Shown piece after piece: positions 1 through 8,252 of a stretch of DNA of 16,422 bases (the first letter of the stretch is position 1; the number at the start of each line of letters is the position of its first letter). The notes below the pieces were generated by a model, which worked only from the letters and a program-made list of their open reading frames with translations, had not been told where the DNA came from and did not search any database. The translations under genes were made by a program, and so were the position numbers. The DNA lies in the NCBI GenBank assembly GCA_050292445.1, contig JBNKLQ010000127.1:1-16422 (forward strand), read 5' to 3'. This DNA comes from Leptofilum sp050292445 (GTDB taxonomy: Bacteria; Chloroflexota; Anaerolineae; Promineifilales; Promineifilaceae).

Positions 1-1154
1 CTGCGCGCCCGCAGCACCGATAAAGGTACGTCATCCTCATTGATGAAACGCACCTTTTCCCGCAATATCCCCAGGCGATGCTGTCCCTCTTGCGTGCGGA
101 TAGTGATACGCCGGTCAAACAAATGATTTTCCAGCCGTTTGGCAAACACAATGCGGCTGATCTCTTTGATGCGATCCTTAAACATGTAGCCAATCACCAG
201 AGCGATAAAGAAAGGCAACGTAAAATTGCCGTAGGCCGACTGAAAATAGAAGGCAACGGCCGTTGCAAAAATCATCGCCAAACCCGCTGCAAGCGACAAA
301 ATGAGCTGCTCCAAATATCGACCATCTGGCCGCACATCGGTATTCAAAAAGAGCACGCTGGAAGCATATTTCTTCAGAATTGAGGCACGGTAAAGGTACG
401 TTTCATTGTCGCGATCCTCGACCAAGATCGATTCATAGCCGCGCGTTTTGCGGTATTTCGTTTCGCGAATTGTTAGTTCGCTCAGGGCATGCTTGTAATC
501 TTCCCGATTGGTCTTCTTTAAATATTCATCCACAATCTGGAACATCTCCACCGCACTTTCCTCAATCAAAATGCTCAGCGATTCATCCGTAAACATGAAG
601 GCGGTGAAGACGGCTGGCGGCACATTTGGCAAGTTAAAGTCGGCCAGCAAGGCACGGTATCGTTCTGTGACGTGAGCTGCCTCTGTAATAAATTCATCGA
701 CCAGATTGTGAACCAGGTAATGGGTTTTGCCATGCGCTGTGGCCTGCACCTCGGCCACGCGCCGCTCAATTAGAATAAAATGTTCGCGCAGGGCACTCTT
801 GAGCATGGCGCTGAGCAGCTTCATTTGGGTCACCAGCTGTTCATGCGCGGCTGGATCGCTTAGCCAATCGGCGCTACGTACTATTTTTTCGATGATACAC
901 AGCGGCGAGCGGTCACCCTCGGTGAATTCCCGCAGGTTCAGGCTGGGGGTTTTCAGGCGAATATGGCTTTGTACATCCTGATAAAACGTCTGCTTGGGGT
1001 AGGTTTGCGGCGTAATGCCCAGACTTTGCGGCACAAAAAAGTAAGTGGCAATCTGGTAACGTGTTTTTTGATCGGCGTGCAGTTCATAATCCAGCTTGAT
1101 TTCAATTTGATACTGATCATGATGCTTCACCGATTGCTGGATTGTTTCAAGCAT
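1..1154 (-). CDS. Uncharacterised membrane protein, C-terminal part missing at window edge
   Basis: An open frame runs without a stop from ATG at 1154 to the left edge, giving at least 384 residues. The start is supported by an AGAGGA ribosome site about 8 nt upstream. The long N-terminal part (about 1-280) is soluble-looking, beginning MLETIQQSVK and containing the phrases YFFVPQSLGI (39-48) and HIRLKTPSLN (64-73). Two hydrophobic helices follow at about 283-305 (ILSLAAGLAMIFATAVAFYF) and 311-326. The stretch after them is rich in Arg and Lys (KDRIKEISR), so by the positive-inside rule both the large N-terminal domain and the tail probably face the cytoplasm. I do not recognise the family and assign no function. 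It is read away from the fusion lipoprotein gene downstream of 1325, with a 170-bp gap, so it probably has its own promoter. It carries one ACGGCCGT copy at 256, encoding Thr-Ala-Val inside helix 1. Confidence 0.88.
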   Translation of the reverse strand, partial: MLETIQQSVKHHDQYQIEIKLDYELHADQKTRYQIATYFFVPQSLGITPQTYPKQTFYQDVQSHIRLKTPSLNLREFTEGDRSPLCIIEKIVRSADWLSDPAAHEQLVTQMKLLSAMLKSALREHFILIERRVAEVQATAHGKTHYLVHNLVDEFITEAAHVTERYRALLADFNLPNVPPAVFTAFMFTDESLSILIEESAVEMFQIVDEYLKKTNREDYKHALSELTIRETKYRKTRGYESILVEDRDNETYLYRASILKKYASSVLFLNTDVRPDGRYLEQLILSLAAGLAMIFATAVAFYFQSAYGNFTLPFFIALVIGYMFKDRIKEISRIVFAKRLENHLFDRRITIRTQEGQHRLGILREKVRFINEDDVPLSVLRAR

Positions 1155-1177
1155 ACGGCTGTTCCTCTAAAAATAAA

Positions 1178-1196
1178 GTTGTTCCTTTATAACAAC
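1178..1196. repeat. Short inverted repeat upstream of the membrane-protein gene
   Basis: GTTGTT and AACAAC flank a 7-nt centre. The site lies 24-42 nt upstream of the ATG at 1154 and spans TATAAA on the minus strand, which could be a -10 element. I found no good -35 partner. It may be an operator overlapping the promoter or chance. The rest of the 1155-1324 gap shows only a weak imperfect hairpin around 1204-1230. Confidence 0.25.
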
Positions 1197-1324
1197 CTGC
1201 TCTTGTCATTCCCGCACAGGCATGACAGTTGGCTGGTTGGGTTCATAAGGGATGCGAAAAGATCGTGAGTTATGAGAGTATCCATAATTGCCTCGGTTCG
1301 TTGGGAGATTAATGTTGCAGAATT

Positions 1325-4300
1325 TCAGGGAATGGTCAACAGTTGATTGGCAGACACGGCCGTTTCCTCCCACACCCCATCACGCCAGGTTACCCGCACC
1401 CAGGCGGCTTCGTCAAATTCACCCAGGCCAAAATGCAGCCGGGGGTCTTCAGACGCCAGGTAGCTGCTGCCCACATGCCATTCCCGCATCAGGGAACGGC
1501 CGTCTGGCAACACCACCTCCACCACGGCACCGGGATAAAAACCATCGAGCTGAATTTGCAGCCAATTGCCCGGCGCATAATTGTTTTGCAGCAGGGCAGG
1601 CGCGCCACCAATCGTGTTGATGGCTACGTCCAGATCGCCATCGTTGTCATAGTCAGCCATGGCGCTGCCCCGCGCCAGCAGCGGACCGACACCGTCTTCA
1701 TGCAGCCCCACCGGGCGCGTCCATTCGCGGAACTGGCCCGGCTTGCCTTCCTGCTGCATGTTGCCGTAAAAGCGCACCAGTTCAGGATCGCTGGCCAGGT
1801 TAGAGACGGGCACACGGCCGTTTACCGTCATAAGATCTATATCGCCATCCTGGTCAAAATCGGCAAAGTGGGTGCCCCAGCCGGTCATATTGTTGCCCAG
1901 GCCGCTGATGCCGATGCGGTAGGTGCTGTAGCGGAACACCAGCTCACCCCGGTCGTCCATCTCATTGCGGTAGAGGGCGTTGAGTTCGGCTTCCCAATTG
2001 GTGACAAACAGGTCAAAACGGCCGTCGCCATCATAATCGCCGCCAGTCACGCCCATGCCGCTGCCGGAGTCACCAATATCGGCCGTCAGGCTTAAATCTT
2101 CAAAATGGAATCCGGCACGGCTGTTGTCGGGAACAGCCGTGTACATGCGGTTGGGTTGGCCGTCGTTGGCAATGTACAGTTCAAGACGGCCGTCATTGTC
2201 CAGATCGCTAAAAATGGCCCCCAGGCCGCGCTCTTCACGTTCTAAGCCAACCAAATCGGCCACCTCGCGGAAAGTGCCGTCGCCGTTATTGAGATACATG
2301 CGGTCCGGCAAGCCGTAATAATCTTGCGGAAATGCGCCGCTGGGATGGGGAATCTTGTTTTCCAAATTGATGTAGGCCGCCACGAACAGATCGGGCCAAC
2401 CGTCGTTGTTGAGATCGGCCACAGCGGAAGCGGTGTTCCATTCCGGTGCAGCGACGCCAGCAGCAGCACCGCCCTCCACAAAAGTGCCATCTCCCTGATT
2501 CCACAGCAGCTGGTTTGGCCCATCGGCCGTCACATACAGATCGGGCCAGCCATCCAGATTAAAGTCGGCGGCAATGCAGCCATTGCCGCGCAGGGCCAGA
2601 TTGGTGCCGGTTTGCGCCGAAACATCGCTGAATTGCCCTTCCTGATTGCGGAAGAGGGCGTTGGTCGGCAGGCCACCGTTTGCTTGCCAGTAATCAATCT
2701 CATCTTCGGCATAGCTGTTCACCAGATACAAATCCTGCCAGCCGTCCTGATCGTAGTCGATCCAGCACAGGCCCGCGCCCATCATGGCTACTGGATCAGC
2801 TGGGATGGCGGTGCGGAACGCGCCGTGCTGAAAGTTTAGCCCCACCTGCGCCGCCACATTGGTGAATTGCAGCGAGGTGATTTCGGTGGGATCGGGTGTG
2901 TTGTCGGAAGCGGCCGTATTCCCCCCATCCGCCACGCCCGCAGGCACCGTCAACCCCGTGGGCACTGGGTCAAGCGGCAAACCGCTGGGCACAATATCAG
3001 GGGTGAACGCATTCAAATCAACCGCTGCCGGGTCCGTGAGTGCCTGCAAAAAGGTCACCAGATCGGCAATTTCCTGCTCGGTGAGGGGCAGGCCATCTAT
3101 CAGTTCTGGAGCGGCGGTGGTGAGCTGATCATCGGGGTTGTACGGCCGTACGCTGCTGTAAAAGGCGGGCGGCAAAAATTGGCTGGGATCGTAGCTGGCG
3201 GCCATGTTGGCCATGTCGGCATGATGAGCAATCGCCAATTCCAGCGTGGGGTACGCTCCGCTGTGGAAATAGGGCGCGGTCAGTTCCACATTGCGCAGCG
3301 GCGCGGTACGGAAGGTGAAGCGGTCGCGGGCATCAAAGGTGAATCCGGCGCGGCCCCAATCATCGCGGCCGTCCGGCCCCTGCCCTTTGCCCGGCCCCAA
3401 TTGGGGCACCAACAAATTGTAGAATTGCAAATCGGTAAACAAATCACCCGCGTGGCAAGATGAACAGTTAACGGCCGTATTGCTCTCGCCATAAAAAATG
3501 AGCGCACCCCGCTTTTGCTGCTCAGTCAGGGCGGTGCTATCCCCGGCCAGATAATCATCCCAGGGTGCATCAGTCATGATAAATTGGCGTTCAAAAGCAG
3601 CGATGGCAGAGACAACGGCCGTAATGTCTGGCGTCGGCGTACCAAAGAGCGCTTCAAACTGTTCCGCATAACCCGGAATCTGCGTCAGGCGGCTCATCAA
3701 CTGGCGGCGCACCCGCTCCGGCGGCAAATGGCCCAGCGTGGCTCCGGCCATCTCGTGCAGGCTGGTGACGGGGAACATCGCCTGGGCGGCCAGGGCATCG
3801 GTGAGCTGGCGCTGGTTGACATTGTCCTCCAACGTAGTGACCACCCCAGCATAACCATCCACACGGCCGTCCCAAAACTGAACAGGCAGCAAAGCACTGT
3901 TCAAAACGGTGGGCGAATTGCGCGGCACAAACGCGCCAACAAACGGATTGTGTACCGTGACGTTGTCTTCTTCAGCTCCCAGGCTCACCGTTTCCACAAA
4001 TTGGCGCTGCGGCCCCAAGCCCTCGCCGCCAGTGCCGATGGGCAGCGCCCGGCCATCACCCATTGCCAGGGCGGGATGGTGGCAAGTGGCGCAGCTAATG
4101 TTTTGGTCGCCAGACAGCACCGGGTCAAAAAAGAGTTGCTGGCCCAGCTTTACTAATGCGTGATCGTCTTCGGGGATTTCCTGGCCGGGATACGGCCGTA
4201 AATCTTGCTGCGCAATGACAGCGCGCAGAACCGTATCCAGATCCTCAAATGATTGGCGCGTGGGGGAAACGGCCGTGCTCTCATCCGGCGAGGAAAGGGT

Positions 4301-5437
4301 TTCTGCTTCAGGCTGCCCCCAATACACCTCGATGATATTGCCCTCAAACACCTGGCTGATGAGCAGCGAGCCATCGGCGCGGGGCAGCACCGAGGTGGGG
4401 AAGTTCAAGCCATCCAACACCAGTTCTGTGGAACCATTGGAGAAGACGCGGCTAAGACGGCCGCTGTTGGCCTGGTAGCCCATGCCGCTAAAGCAGGAAG
4501 CGTCCGGGCGGAATTTGGCAAACTCCAGCAACCAGATGGTGCCATCCGGTCCACGCGCCACGTCGATGGGCATGTTCAGCCCGTCTGTGACGATGCGTTC
4601 GTGGCGATTTTCGTCGATGGCGACCAGCTGCCCACTGTCCGCAGGGTACGGGCAGCCGCCAAAGAGCGTCACAAAATATTCGGGGCCAACGCGCTCAATA
4701 CCCGTGGGCACCGGATCGATGGTGCCATTATCGACGTGAATGGACGAAAAACGGTGGAAAAAGCGGGTAGTGCCGTCTTCGGTTTCTTTGGCTACGCCGT
4801 TGCCGCTGGCGTCGCTCACCACGGGCACGCCATCGCCATCAAAAGTCATATCGAACGGGTTGATAAGCTGGACGTTGTTGAGTGGCTCCATCCGCAAGGT
4901 CATACTTTCGGCAGTGATGGGGGTTTCCGGCAGAGTGAACCCCCCGGAGGCAGGCAGTGCATAGAGTGCGCCAAGGTTGAAGTAGGCGGTGTAGAGTGTA
5001 CGGCCGTCTGGCGACAATTTCACAAAGGGCACACCGGATAAATCGCCAGAATCTCGTCCACTGGGTAGGCCGCTAATCAAACGCCCCACCTGCCCATCTG
5101 GCATAATCAGCGACACACCCGCCGAAAAATCATTGTTGCCAGTGCCTTCTTCGGCGACTAAAACACCCCCGTCTGGCATTTCAGCCATCCCAGCGGGATT
5201 TAGCAAACCATGGGCAAACTCACGCGTGAGCAGTACCGGTTCGGGTTCGGGAGCGGGCTGGCAGGCAGCAAGTAAAAAAAGCAGGAACATAGCGGTCCAC
5301 AGAGGAACCACAGAGCTACGCCGAAAAGAGGTTTCTAATCGGGTTTTATCAAAGATTTCGCAGATTGGGCAGATTAAAAAAACTTTTAAATCTGTGAAAT
5401 CTCCAATGATAAGTCTCCACAAATTTGAATTTAACAT
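1325..5437 (-). CDS. Giant fusion lipoprotein: beta-propeller, di-haem cytochrome c peroxidase, FG-GAP repeats, ASPIC/UnbV domain
   Basis: From ATG 5437 this is 1370 residues. A lipobox (LLAAC, Cys59) and a Pro/Glu tether precede a ScyD/ScyE-like propeller at about 68-378. A MauG/CcpA-type di-haem peroxidase spans about 400-805, with haem motifs CATCH (449-453) and CSSCH (658-662) and the family phrases NSPTVLNSALLPVQFWDGR and APYFHSGAYPTLE. Seven calcium-type FG-GAP/VCBS loops follow at about 890-1270 (for example DYDQDGWQDL, DLNNDGWPDL, DFDQDGDIDL). An ASPIC/UnbV domain (about 1288-1370) ends the protein. The peroxidase family reduces hydrogen peroxide or oxidises protein substrates; the actual substrate is unknown. 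It should be anchored outside the membrane. Start choice: ATG 5437 overlaps the upstream stop as TAATG and alone gives an Arg-containing n-region, but codons about 12-46 come from repeat-like DNA; GTG 5311 or ATG 5290 are possible. No frameshift was seen between modules. Confidence 0.9.
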   Translation of the reverse strand: MLNSNLWRLIIGDFTDLKVFLICPICEIFDKTRLETSFRRSSVVPLWTAMFLLFLLAACQPAPEPEPVLLTREFAHGLLNPAGMAEMPDGGVLVAEEGTGNNDFSAGVSLIMPDGQVGRLISGLPSGRDSGDLSGVPFVKLSPDGRTLYTAYFNLGALYALPASGGFTLPETPITAESMTLRMEPLNNVQLINPFDMTFDGDGVPVVSDASGNGVAKETEDGTTRFFHRFSSIHVDNGTIDPVPTGIERVGPEYFVTLFGGCPYPADSGQLVAIDENRHERIVTDGLNMPIDVARGPDGTIWLLEFAKFRPDASCFSGMGYQANSGRLSRVFSNGSTELVLDGLNFPTSVLPRADGSLLISQVFEGNIIEVYWGQPEAETLSSPDESTAVSPTRQSFEDLDTVLRAVIAQQDLRPYPGQEIPEDDHALVKLGQQLFFDPVLSGDQNISCATCHHPALAMGDGRALPIGTGGEGLGPQRQFVETVSLGAEEDNVTVHNPFVGAFVPRNSPTVLNSALLPVQFWDGRVDGYAGVVTTLEDNVNQRQLTDALAAQAMFPVTSLHEMAGATLGHLPPERVRRQLMSRLTQIPGYAEQFEALFGTPTPDITAVVSAIAAFERQFIMTDAPWDDYLAGDSTALTEQQKRGALIFYGESNTAVNCSSCHAGDLFTDLQFYNLLVPQLGPGKGQGPDGRDDWGRAGFTFDARDRFTFRTAPLRNVELTAPYFHSGAYPTLELAIAHHADMANMAASYDPSQFLPPAFYSSVRPYNPDDQLTTAAPELIDGLPLTEQEIADLVTFLQALTDPAAVDLNAFTPDIVPSGLPLDPVPTGLTVPAGVADGGNTAASDNTPDPTEITSLQFTNVAAQVGLNFQHGAFRTAIPADPVAMMGAGLCWIDYDQDGWQDLYLVNSYAEDEIDYWQANGGLPTNALFRNQEGQFSDVSAQTGTNLALRGNGCIAADFNLDGWPDLYVTADGPNQLLWNQGDGTFVEGGAAAGVAAPEWNTASAVADLNNDGWPDLFVAAYINLENKIPHPSGAFPQDYYGLPDRMYLNNGDGTFREVADLVGLEREERGLGAIFSDLDNDGRLELYIANDGQPNRMYTAVPDNSRAGFHFEDLSLTADIGDSGSGMGVTGGDYDGDGRFDLFVTNWEAELNALYRNEMDDRGELVFRYSTYRIGISGLGNNMTGWGTHFADFDQDGDIDLMTVNGRVPVSNLASDPELVRFYGNMQQEGKPGQFREWTRPVGLHEDGVGPLLARGSAMADYDNDGDLDVAINTIGGAPALLQNNYAPGNWLQIQLDGFYPGAVVEVVLPDGRSLMREWHVGSSYLASEDPRLHFGLGEFDEAAWVRVTWRDGVWEETAVSANQLLTIP
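5297..5402. repeat. Decayed extragenic-type repeat with imperfect inverted repeat
   Basis: AGATTTCGCAGATT (5353-5366) and AATCTGTGAAATCT (5389-5402) are inverted copies matching at 13 of 14 positions around a 22-nt A/T-rich centre. Beside them, 5297-5315 holds two near-copies of CCACAGAGGAA. Sequences of this style are common between genes in environmental bacteria, yet here they are open in the frame of the fusion gene and would encode part of its N-terminus if translation starts at 5437. Confidence 0.55.
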
Positions 5438-6501
5438 TAGGGCAAGTTTAACAGGAGATCCGGGCGATCCGAAATGATGCCATCGACGCCCCAATCAATC
5501 AAGCGCTGCATATCCTCGGTCTCGTTGACGGTCCAGGGAATGACGGCCAGCCCTTCCTCGTGTGCTTTGGCCACCAATTCGGCCGTGACGTCCCGCTGGT
5601 TGGGGGACCAAATGTTGAATTTATAGGCAGCGTACACATCCAGCTTGGCTTCGCCGCCAGTGGTGAGGGCCGCCAGGCGAATCTCGCTATCAATTTCACG
5701 GATGGTGCGCAAGGAGCGGTGGTCAAAGCTTTGAATGATGACGCGATTGGTGAGGGAACGGCCGTTTACAATCTCAAGTATCGCCAATTCAAACGGCCCC
5801 GCTTCACCACCGGTAAAGCCATCATCAATATACTCAGGATGGTCTGCTTCTCGCTTAGTTTCGATGTTGAACTGCACCACTGCGGCATTGCTGCGCTGCG
5901 CCTCGGTTTTTAGCTCTGAGTTGGCATATGCTTCCACAAAATCGAACAGTTCGTTCAGGGTGATGATGCGGTAGTCATTCCCAGCGAGTTGGCTGGATAC
6001 GGCCGTTTGCTCTGGAAAGCGGTCACTGTCAGGGTTCAAATCACAAATGTATGACTGCACCACCGACAGCGGCTGCTGGCTAATAAAAATGCGCCGCAGT
6101 GGATTACGCGGATCGGGTGCGTCCGGGTCCGCCGAATCGTCTGGCAGGCGACATTTGCTGTCGTCAAGGATGGGATCGTGCCACACCACCACTTCACCAT
6201 CCTGGGTAAAGTGCAAATCCAGCTCCAGGGTGGTCACACCTAAATCGAGGGCGGTTTCAAACGCTGGCAGCGTGTTTTCGGGCCGCAAGCCGCGCGTCCC
6301 ACGGTGACCTTCGGCATCAAAACCGGGTGGCAAGTTGGCAGTACCAACAAAAGTAGAATATGTTATGTCAGAGGCCATCGTTTCTGGCTGTTCCGTCTGG
6401 CTGGCCGAACCACAGGCAAAAAGAAAAAGCGGCAGCGTAAACAAAACCAAGCATTTTAGCCACCGTTTGCACCGTGTTTGCATTCGTTTTAATTTAGGCA
6501 T
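5437..6501 (-). CDS. Lipoprotein glycerophosphodiester phosphodiesterase (GDPD family)
   Basis: This 354-residue protein has a basic n-region (MPKLKRMQTRCKR), a hydrophobic core and a lipobox LFAC (Cys30), so it should be lipid-anchored outside the cytoplasm. The GDPD TIM-barrel signatures are all present: HRG (H66, R67), ENT (75-77), ELDLHFTQDG with metal ligands E93 and D95, WHDP with second catalytic His108, E214 in NIETK, PWTVN (322-326) and the C-terminal ISDRPDLL. The family hydrolyses glycerophosphodiesters to glycerol 3-phosphate plus an alcohol. A region of about 65 residues after HDP, rich in Asp and Pro, is longer than in minimal members. Downstream it overlaps the fusion gene by one base (TAATG), implying coupling; upstream lies a Ugp-like transport cassette, a natural partner for its product. 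No clear Shine-Dalgarno precedes the ATG; a perfect palindrome lies 8 nt upstream instead. Confidence 0.93.
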   Translation of the reverse strand: MPKLKRMQTRCKRWLKCLVLFTLPLFLFACGSASQTEQPETMASDITYSTFVGTANLPPGFDAEGHRGTRGLRPENTLPAFETALDLGVTTLELDLHFTQDGEVVVWHDPILDDSKCRLPDDSADPDAPDPRNPLRRIFISQQPLSVVQSYICDLNPDSDRFPEQTAVSSQLAGNDYRIITLNELFDFVEAYANSELKTEAQRSNAAVVQFNIETKREADHPEYIDDGFTGGEAGPFELAILEIVNGRSLTNRVIIQSFDHRSLRTIREIDSEIRLAALTTGGEAKLDVYAAYKFNIWSPNQRDVTAELVAKAHEEGLAVIPWTVNETEDMQRLIDWGVDGIISDRPDLLLNLP

Positions 6502-6508
6502 AGTCGTA

Positions 6509-6530
6509 GGTCAATTTTTAAAAATTGACC
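6509..6530. repeat. Perfect 22-bp palindrome just upstream of the phosphodiesterase gene
   Basis: Each arm is GGTCAATTTTT with its exact complement and no spacer. The site starts 8 nt before the ATG at 6501, where a ribosome site would normally lie. It could be an operator, a cruciform or an A/T-rich hairpin blocking initiation. It lies next to the separate G/C-rich terminator hairpin at 6536-6572. Confidence 0.6.
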
Positions 6531-6535
6531 CACAG

Positions 6536-6572
6536 AAAGGCTGCCCGATCTCTTTGATCGGGCAGCCTTTTT
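6536..6572. terminator. Strong hairpin terminator after the substrate-binding protein gene
   Basis: AAAGGCTGCCCGATC (6536-6550) pairs perfectly over 15 bp with 6556-6570 around a 5-nt loop. It starts 17 nt beyond the stop of the minus-strand substrate-binding protein gene. On the minus strand the U-run is short (TTT then C); on the plus strand it is longer (T5). It probably separates the transporter transcript from the phosphodiesterase. Confidence 0.75.
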
Positions 6573-6589
6573 AAACCAAATCCGGGTGA

Positions 6590-8047
6590 TTATTCGAAGA
6601 AAGCATTGTAGTCGGACAGTTCCTGATTGGCTTTTTCAGCGGCAGCGTCCAGGGCTTCCTGGGCCGTCAAGCCGTCATCCAACACACCACTGTAAGCTTC
6701 TACAATCAAACGACGAATGGCTGGGGATGGTCCCGCACGGCCGCCCAACACAGCGTAATTCGGGCTGCCGTCATCCAGCGTGGTTTTGGTGGTTTCCAAC
6801 TGGTTGATGGCGGTAACGAAGTTCGGGTTTTCTTCCCAGAAGGTTGTCAACTCAGCATTGCCGCTGATGTCGGTGCGTACCGGGAAGTAGCCGGTGCCAG
6901 TGTGCCAGGTCACCTGCTGGGCCTCCTCAGCCATGAACTTCATGAACTGCCAGGCAGCGGCGTTGGTTGCGTCGTCGCCAGAGTCAATGAGCCACAGAGC
7001 GGCACCACCGATGACCACACCATTGCGGTCGCCTGCACTGTCGGCGTACGGAATGAACATGGTGCCAACTTCAAATTCAGCGCCATCTTGCAAACCGCGC
7101 GTACCGGCGGTGGAGTCAAACATCATTGCGGCCTCACCAGCCAGGAAGACGGTGTCGGTGTCAGTCCAGGTGTTCCCCAGGTTGGGCGAGTAGCCGTCCG
7201 CAATCAGGCCGGTGAGGAAGTCGAAGACCTCGACGCCTGTGCCTTGGTTGAACGCGACTTCGGTGGCTCTGCCAGTACGGCCGTTGTCATTATTGAAGTA
7301 CAAACCACCACTGTTGGCCAAAATCTGCTCGAAGTACCAGCCAACCTGACCCAGGGCAATACAGTACTCAATACCGCTGGCCTGAAGGGCATCACAGGCA
7401 GCCAGCATTTCACTAAAAGACCAGCTCTCGCCAGCGGGAGGCGGTGCCACGCCAGCCTCAACAAACATTTCTGCGTTGTAGAACAGGATAGGCGTGGAGC
7501 TGTTGAAAGCCATCGCCACCATGCCAGTGCCATCGCCGTAATAATCGCTCACGGCAGGTACAAAGATGCTGGAATCGTAGCCATCGGCGTCCATGAGATC
7601 GTGAGCAGGAACGAGGCGCCCGGTGTCGATCATGGTCTGGGAAGCGAGATCAAAGTTTTGCACGATATTCGGCGCGGTGTCGGTTTCAAAGGCGGCCAGC
7701 AGGGCGTTGTAGGTGTCATCGTAGCTACCCTGGTAGGTAGCGTTGACCACGATGCCATCCTGGCTGTCGTTGAAGCGGGTCACCAGTTCATCTACCACGA
7801 CGCCCAGGTCGTCGGCCATGGCATGCCAGAACTCAAGGGTAATGACTTCGTCAGCCATTTCTTCTTCTTCGGCCATATCTTCTTCTGTTGTGTCTTCGGT
7901 TACGGCCGTATCTTCCGTGTCAGCTGCCGTGTCTTCCGTGGTGTCGGCTGAGTCATCGGCCGCATCATCACCACCACCGCCGCAAGCAGCCAGCACCAAG
8001 GCTAAAGCCAACAGCAGCATCCAATATTTAAGCATTTTTTTAGACAT
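6590..8047 (-). CDS. ugpB: UgpB-like ABC transporter substrate-binding lipoprotein
   Basis: This 485-residue protein has a lipoprotein signal (KK, hydrophobic core, lipobox LAAC, Cys22), then an acidic low-complexity tether of about 45 residues (Asp, Glu, Thr and Ala repeats), then a solute-binding fold from about 68. It resembles E. coli UgpB from memory at several places: YQGSYDD, AFNSSTPILFYN, GGAALWLI, WHTGTGYFPV and an Arg in PAIRRLIV near the C-terminus. Two positions I recall as ligand contacts differ: a Glu appears as Asp (NFDLASQTM) and a Ser as Ala (GGAALW), so the ligand may be altered; an alignment is needed. The start has a good GGAGGA site 3 nt from ATG. It follows two permeases after a 205-bp gap, suggesting its own promoter or higher expression, as is usual for binding proteins. 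Confidence 0.9.
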   Translation of the reverse strand: MSKKMLKYWMLLLALALVLAACGGGGDDAADDSADTTEDTAADTEDTAVTEDTTEEDMAEEEEMADEVITLEFWHAMADDLGVVVDELVTRFNDSQDGIVVNATYQGSYDDTYNALLAAFETDTAPNIVQNFDLASQTMIDTGRLVPAHDLMDADGYDSSIFVPAVSDYYGDGTGMVAMAFNSSTPILFYNAEMFVEAGVAPPPAGESWSFSEMLAACDALQASGIEYCIALGQVGWYFEQILANSGGLYFNNDNGRTGRATEVAFNQGTGVEVFDFLTGLIADGYSPNLGNTWTDTDTVFLAGEAAMMFDSTAGTRGLQDGAEFEVGTMFIPYADSAGDRNGVVIGGAALWLIDSGDDATNAAAWQFMKFMAEEAQQVTWHTGTGYFPVRTDISGNAELTTFWEENPNFVTAINQLETTKTTLDDGSPNYAVLGGRAGPSPAIRRLIVEAYSGVLDDGLTAQEALDAAAEKANQELSDYNAFFE

Positions 8048-8182
8048 AGTTCCTCCAGTTTATTTGACTTGTGCGCCACAAAATTGTGATCGCAACCACT
8101 TTTCCAAAGGGACGCCGAATGGCAATCCCCAAACACTAGACACATCCCGGGTTAGCGTCCAGTGGTGAAAACAAATTTAAAG

Positions 8183-8246
8183 AGGTGCAACGCACTTCCA
8201 AGAGATCTTTTTGTGTATATTGATCCTTAACAAATGCGTCGCACCT
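8183..8246. promoter_or_regulatory. Inverted repeat in the gap upstream of the binding-protein gene
   Basis: AGGTGCAACGCA (8183-8194) and TGCGTCGCACCT (8235-8246) are inverted 12-mers with one mismatch, about 40 nt apart. They lie between the permease stop and the binding-protein gene. No U-run follows on either strand, so this is not a standard terminator; it could be an operator pair, a processing structure or an mRNA end. A smaller dyad, CACAA-AA-TTGTG, lies at 8077-8088, about 30 nt before the ATG. Confidence 0.4.
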
Positions 8247-8252
8247 GAACTG

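Noticed and set aside
78..981. Short frames on both strands within 1-1154
   Set aside because: The continuous minus frame of 384 codons with a ribosome site explains this region.
2700..4110. Tandem DNA repeats or integrin-type adhesin in the FG-GAP part
   Set aside because: The repeats are at protein level (DxDxDG loops) with diverged DNA, and the ASPIC/UnbV end and haem domain do not fit an integrin.
1343..5041. Several long plus-strand frames opposite the fusion lipoprotein gene
   Set aside because: They mirror the minus-strand codons, lack ribosome sites and show no family motifs, whereas the minus frame has complete domains and haem motifs.
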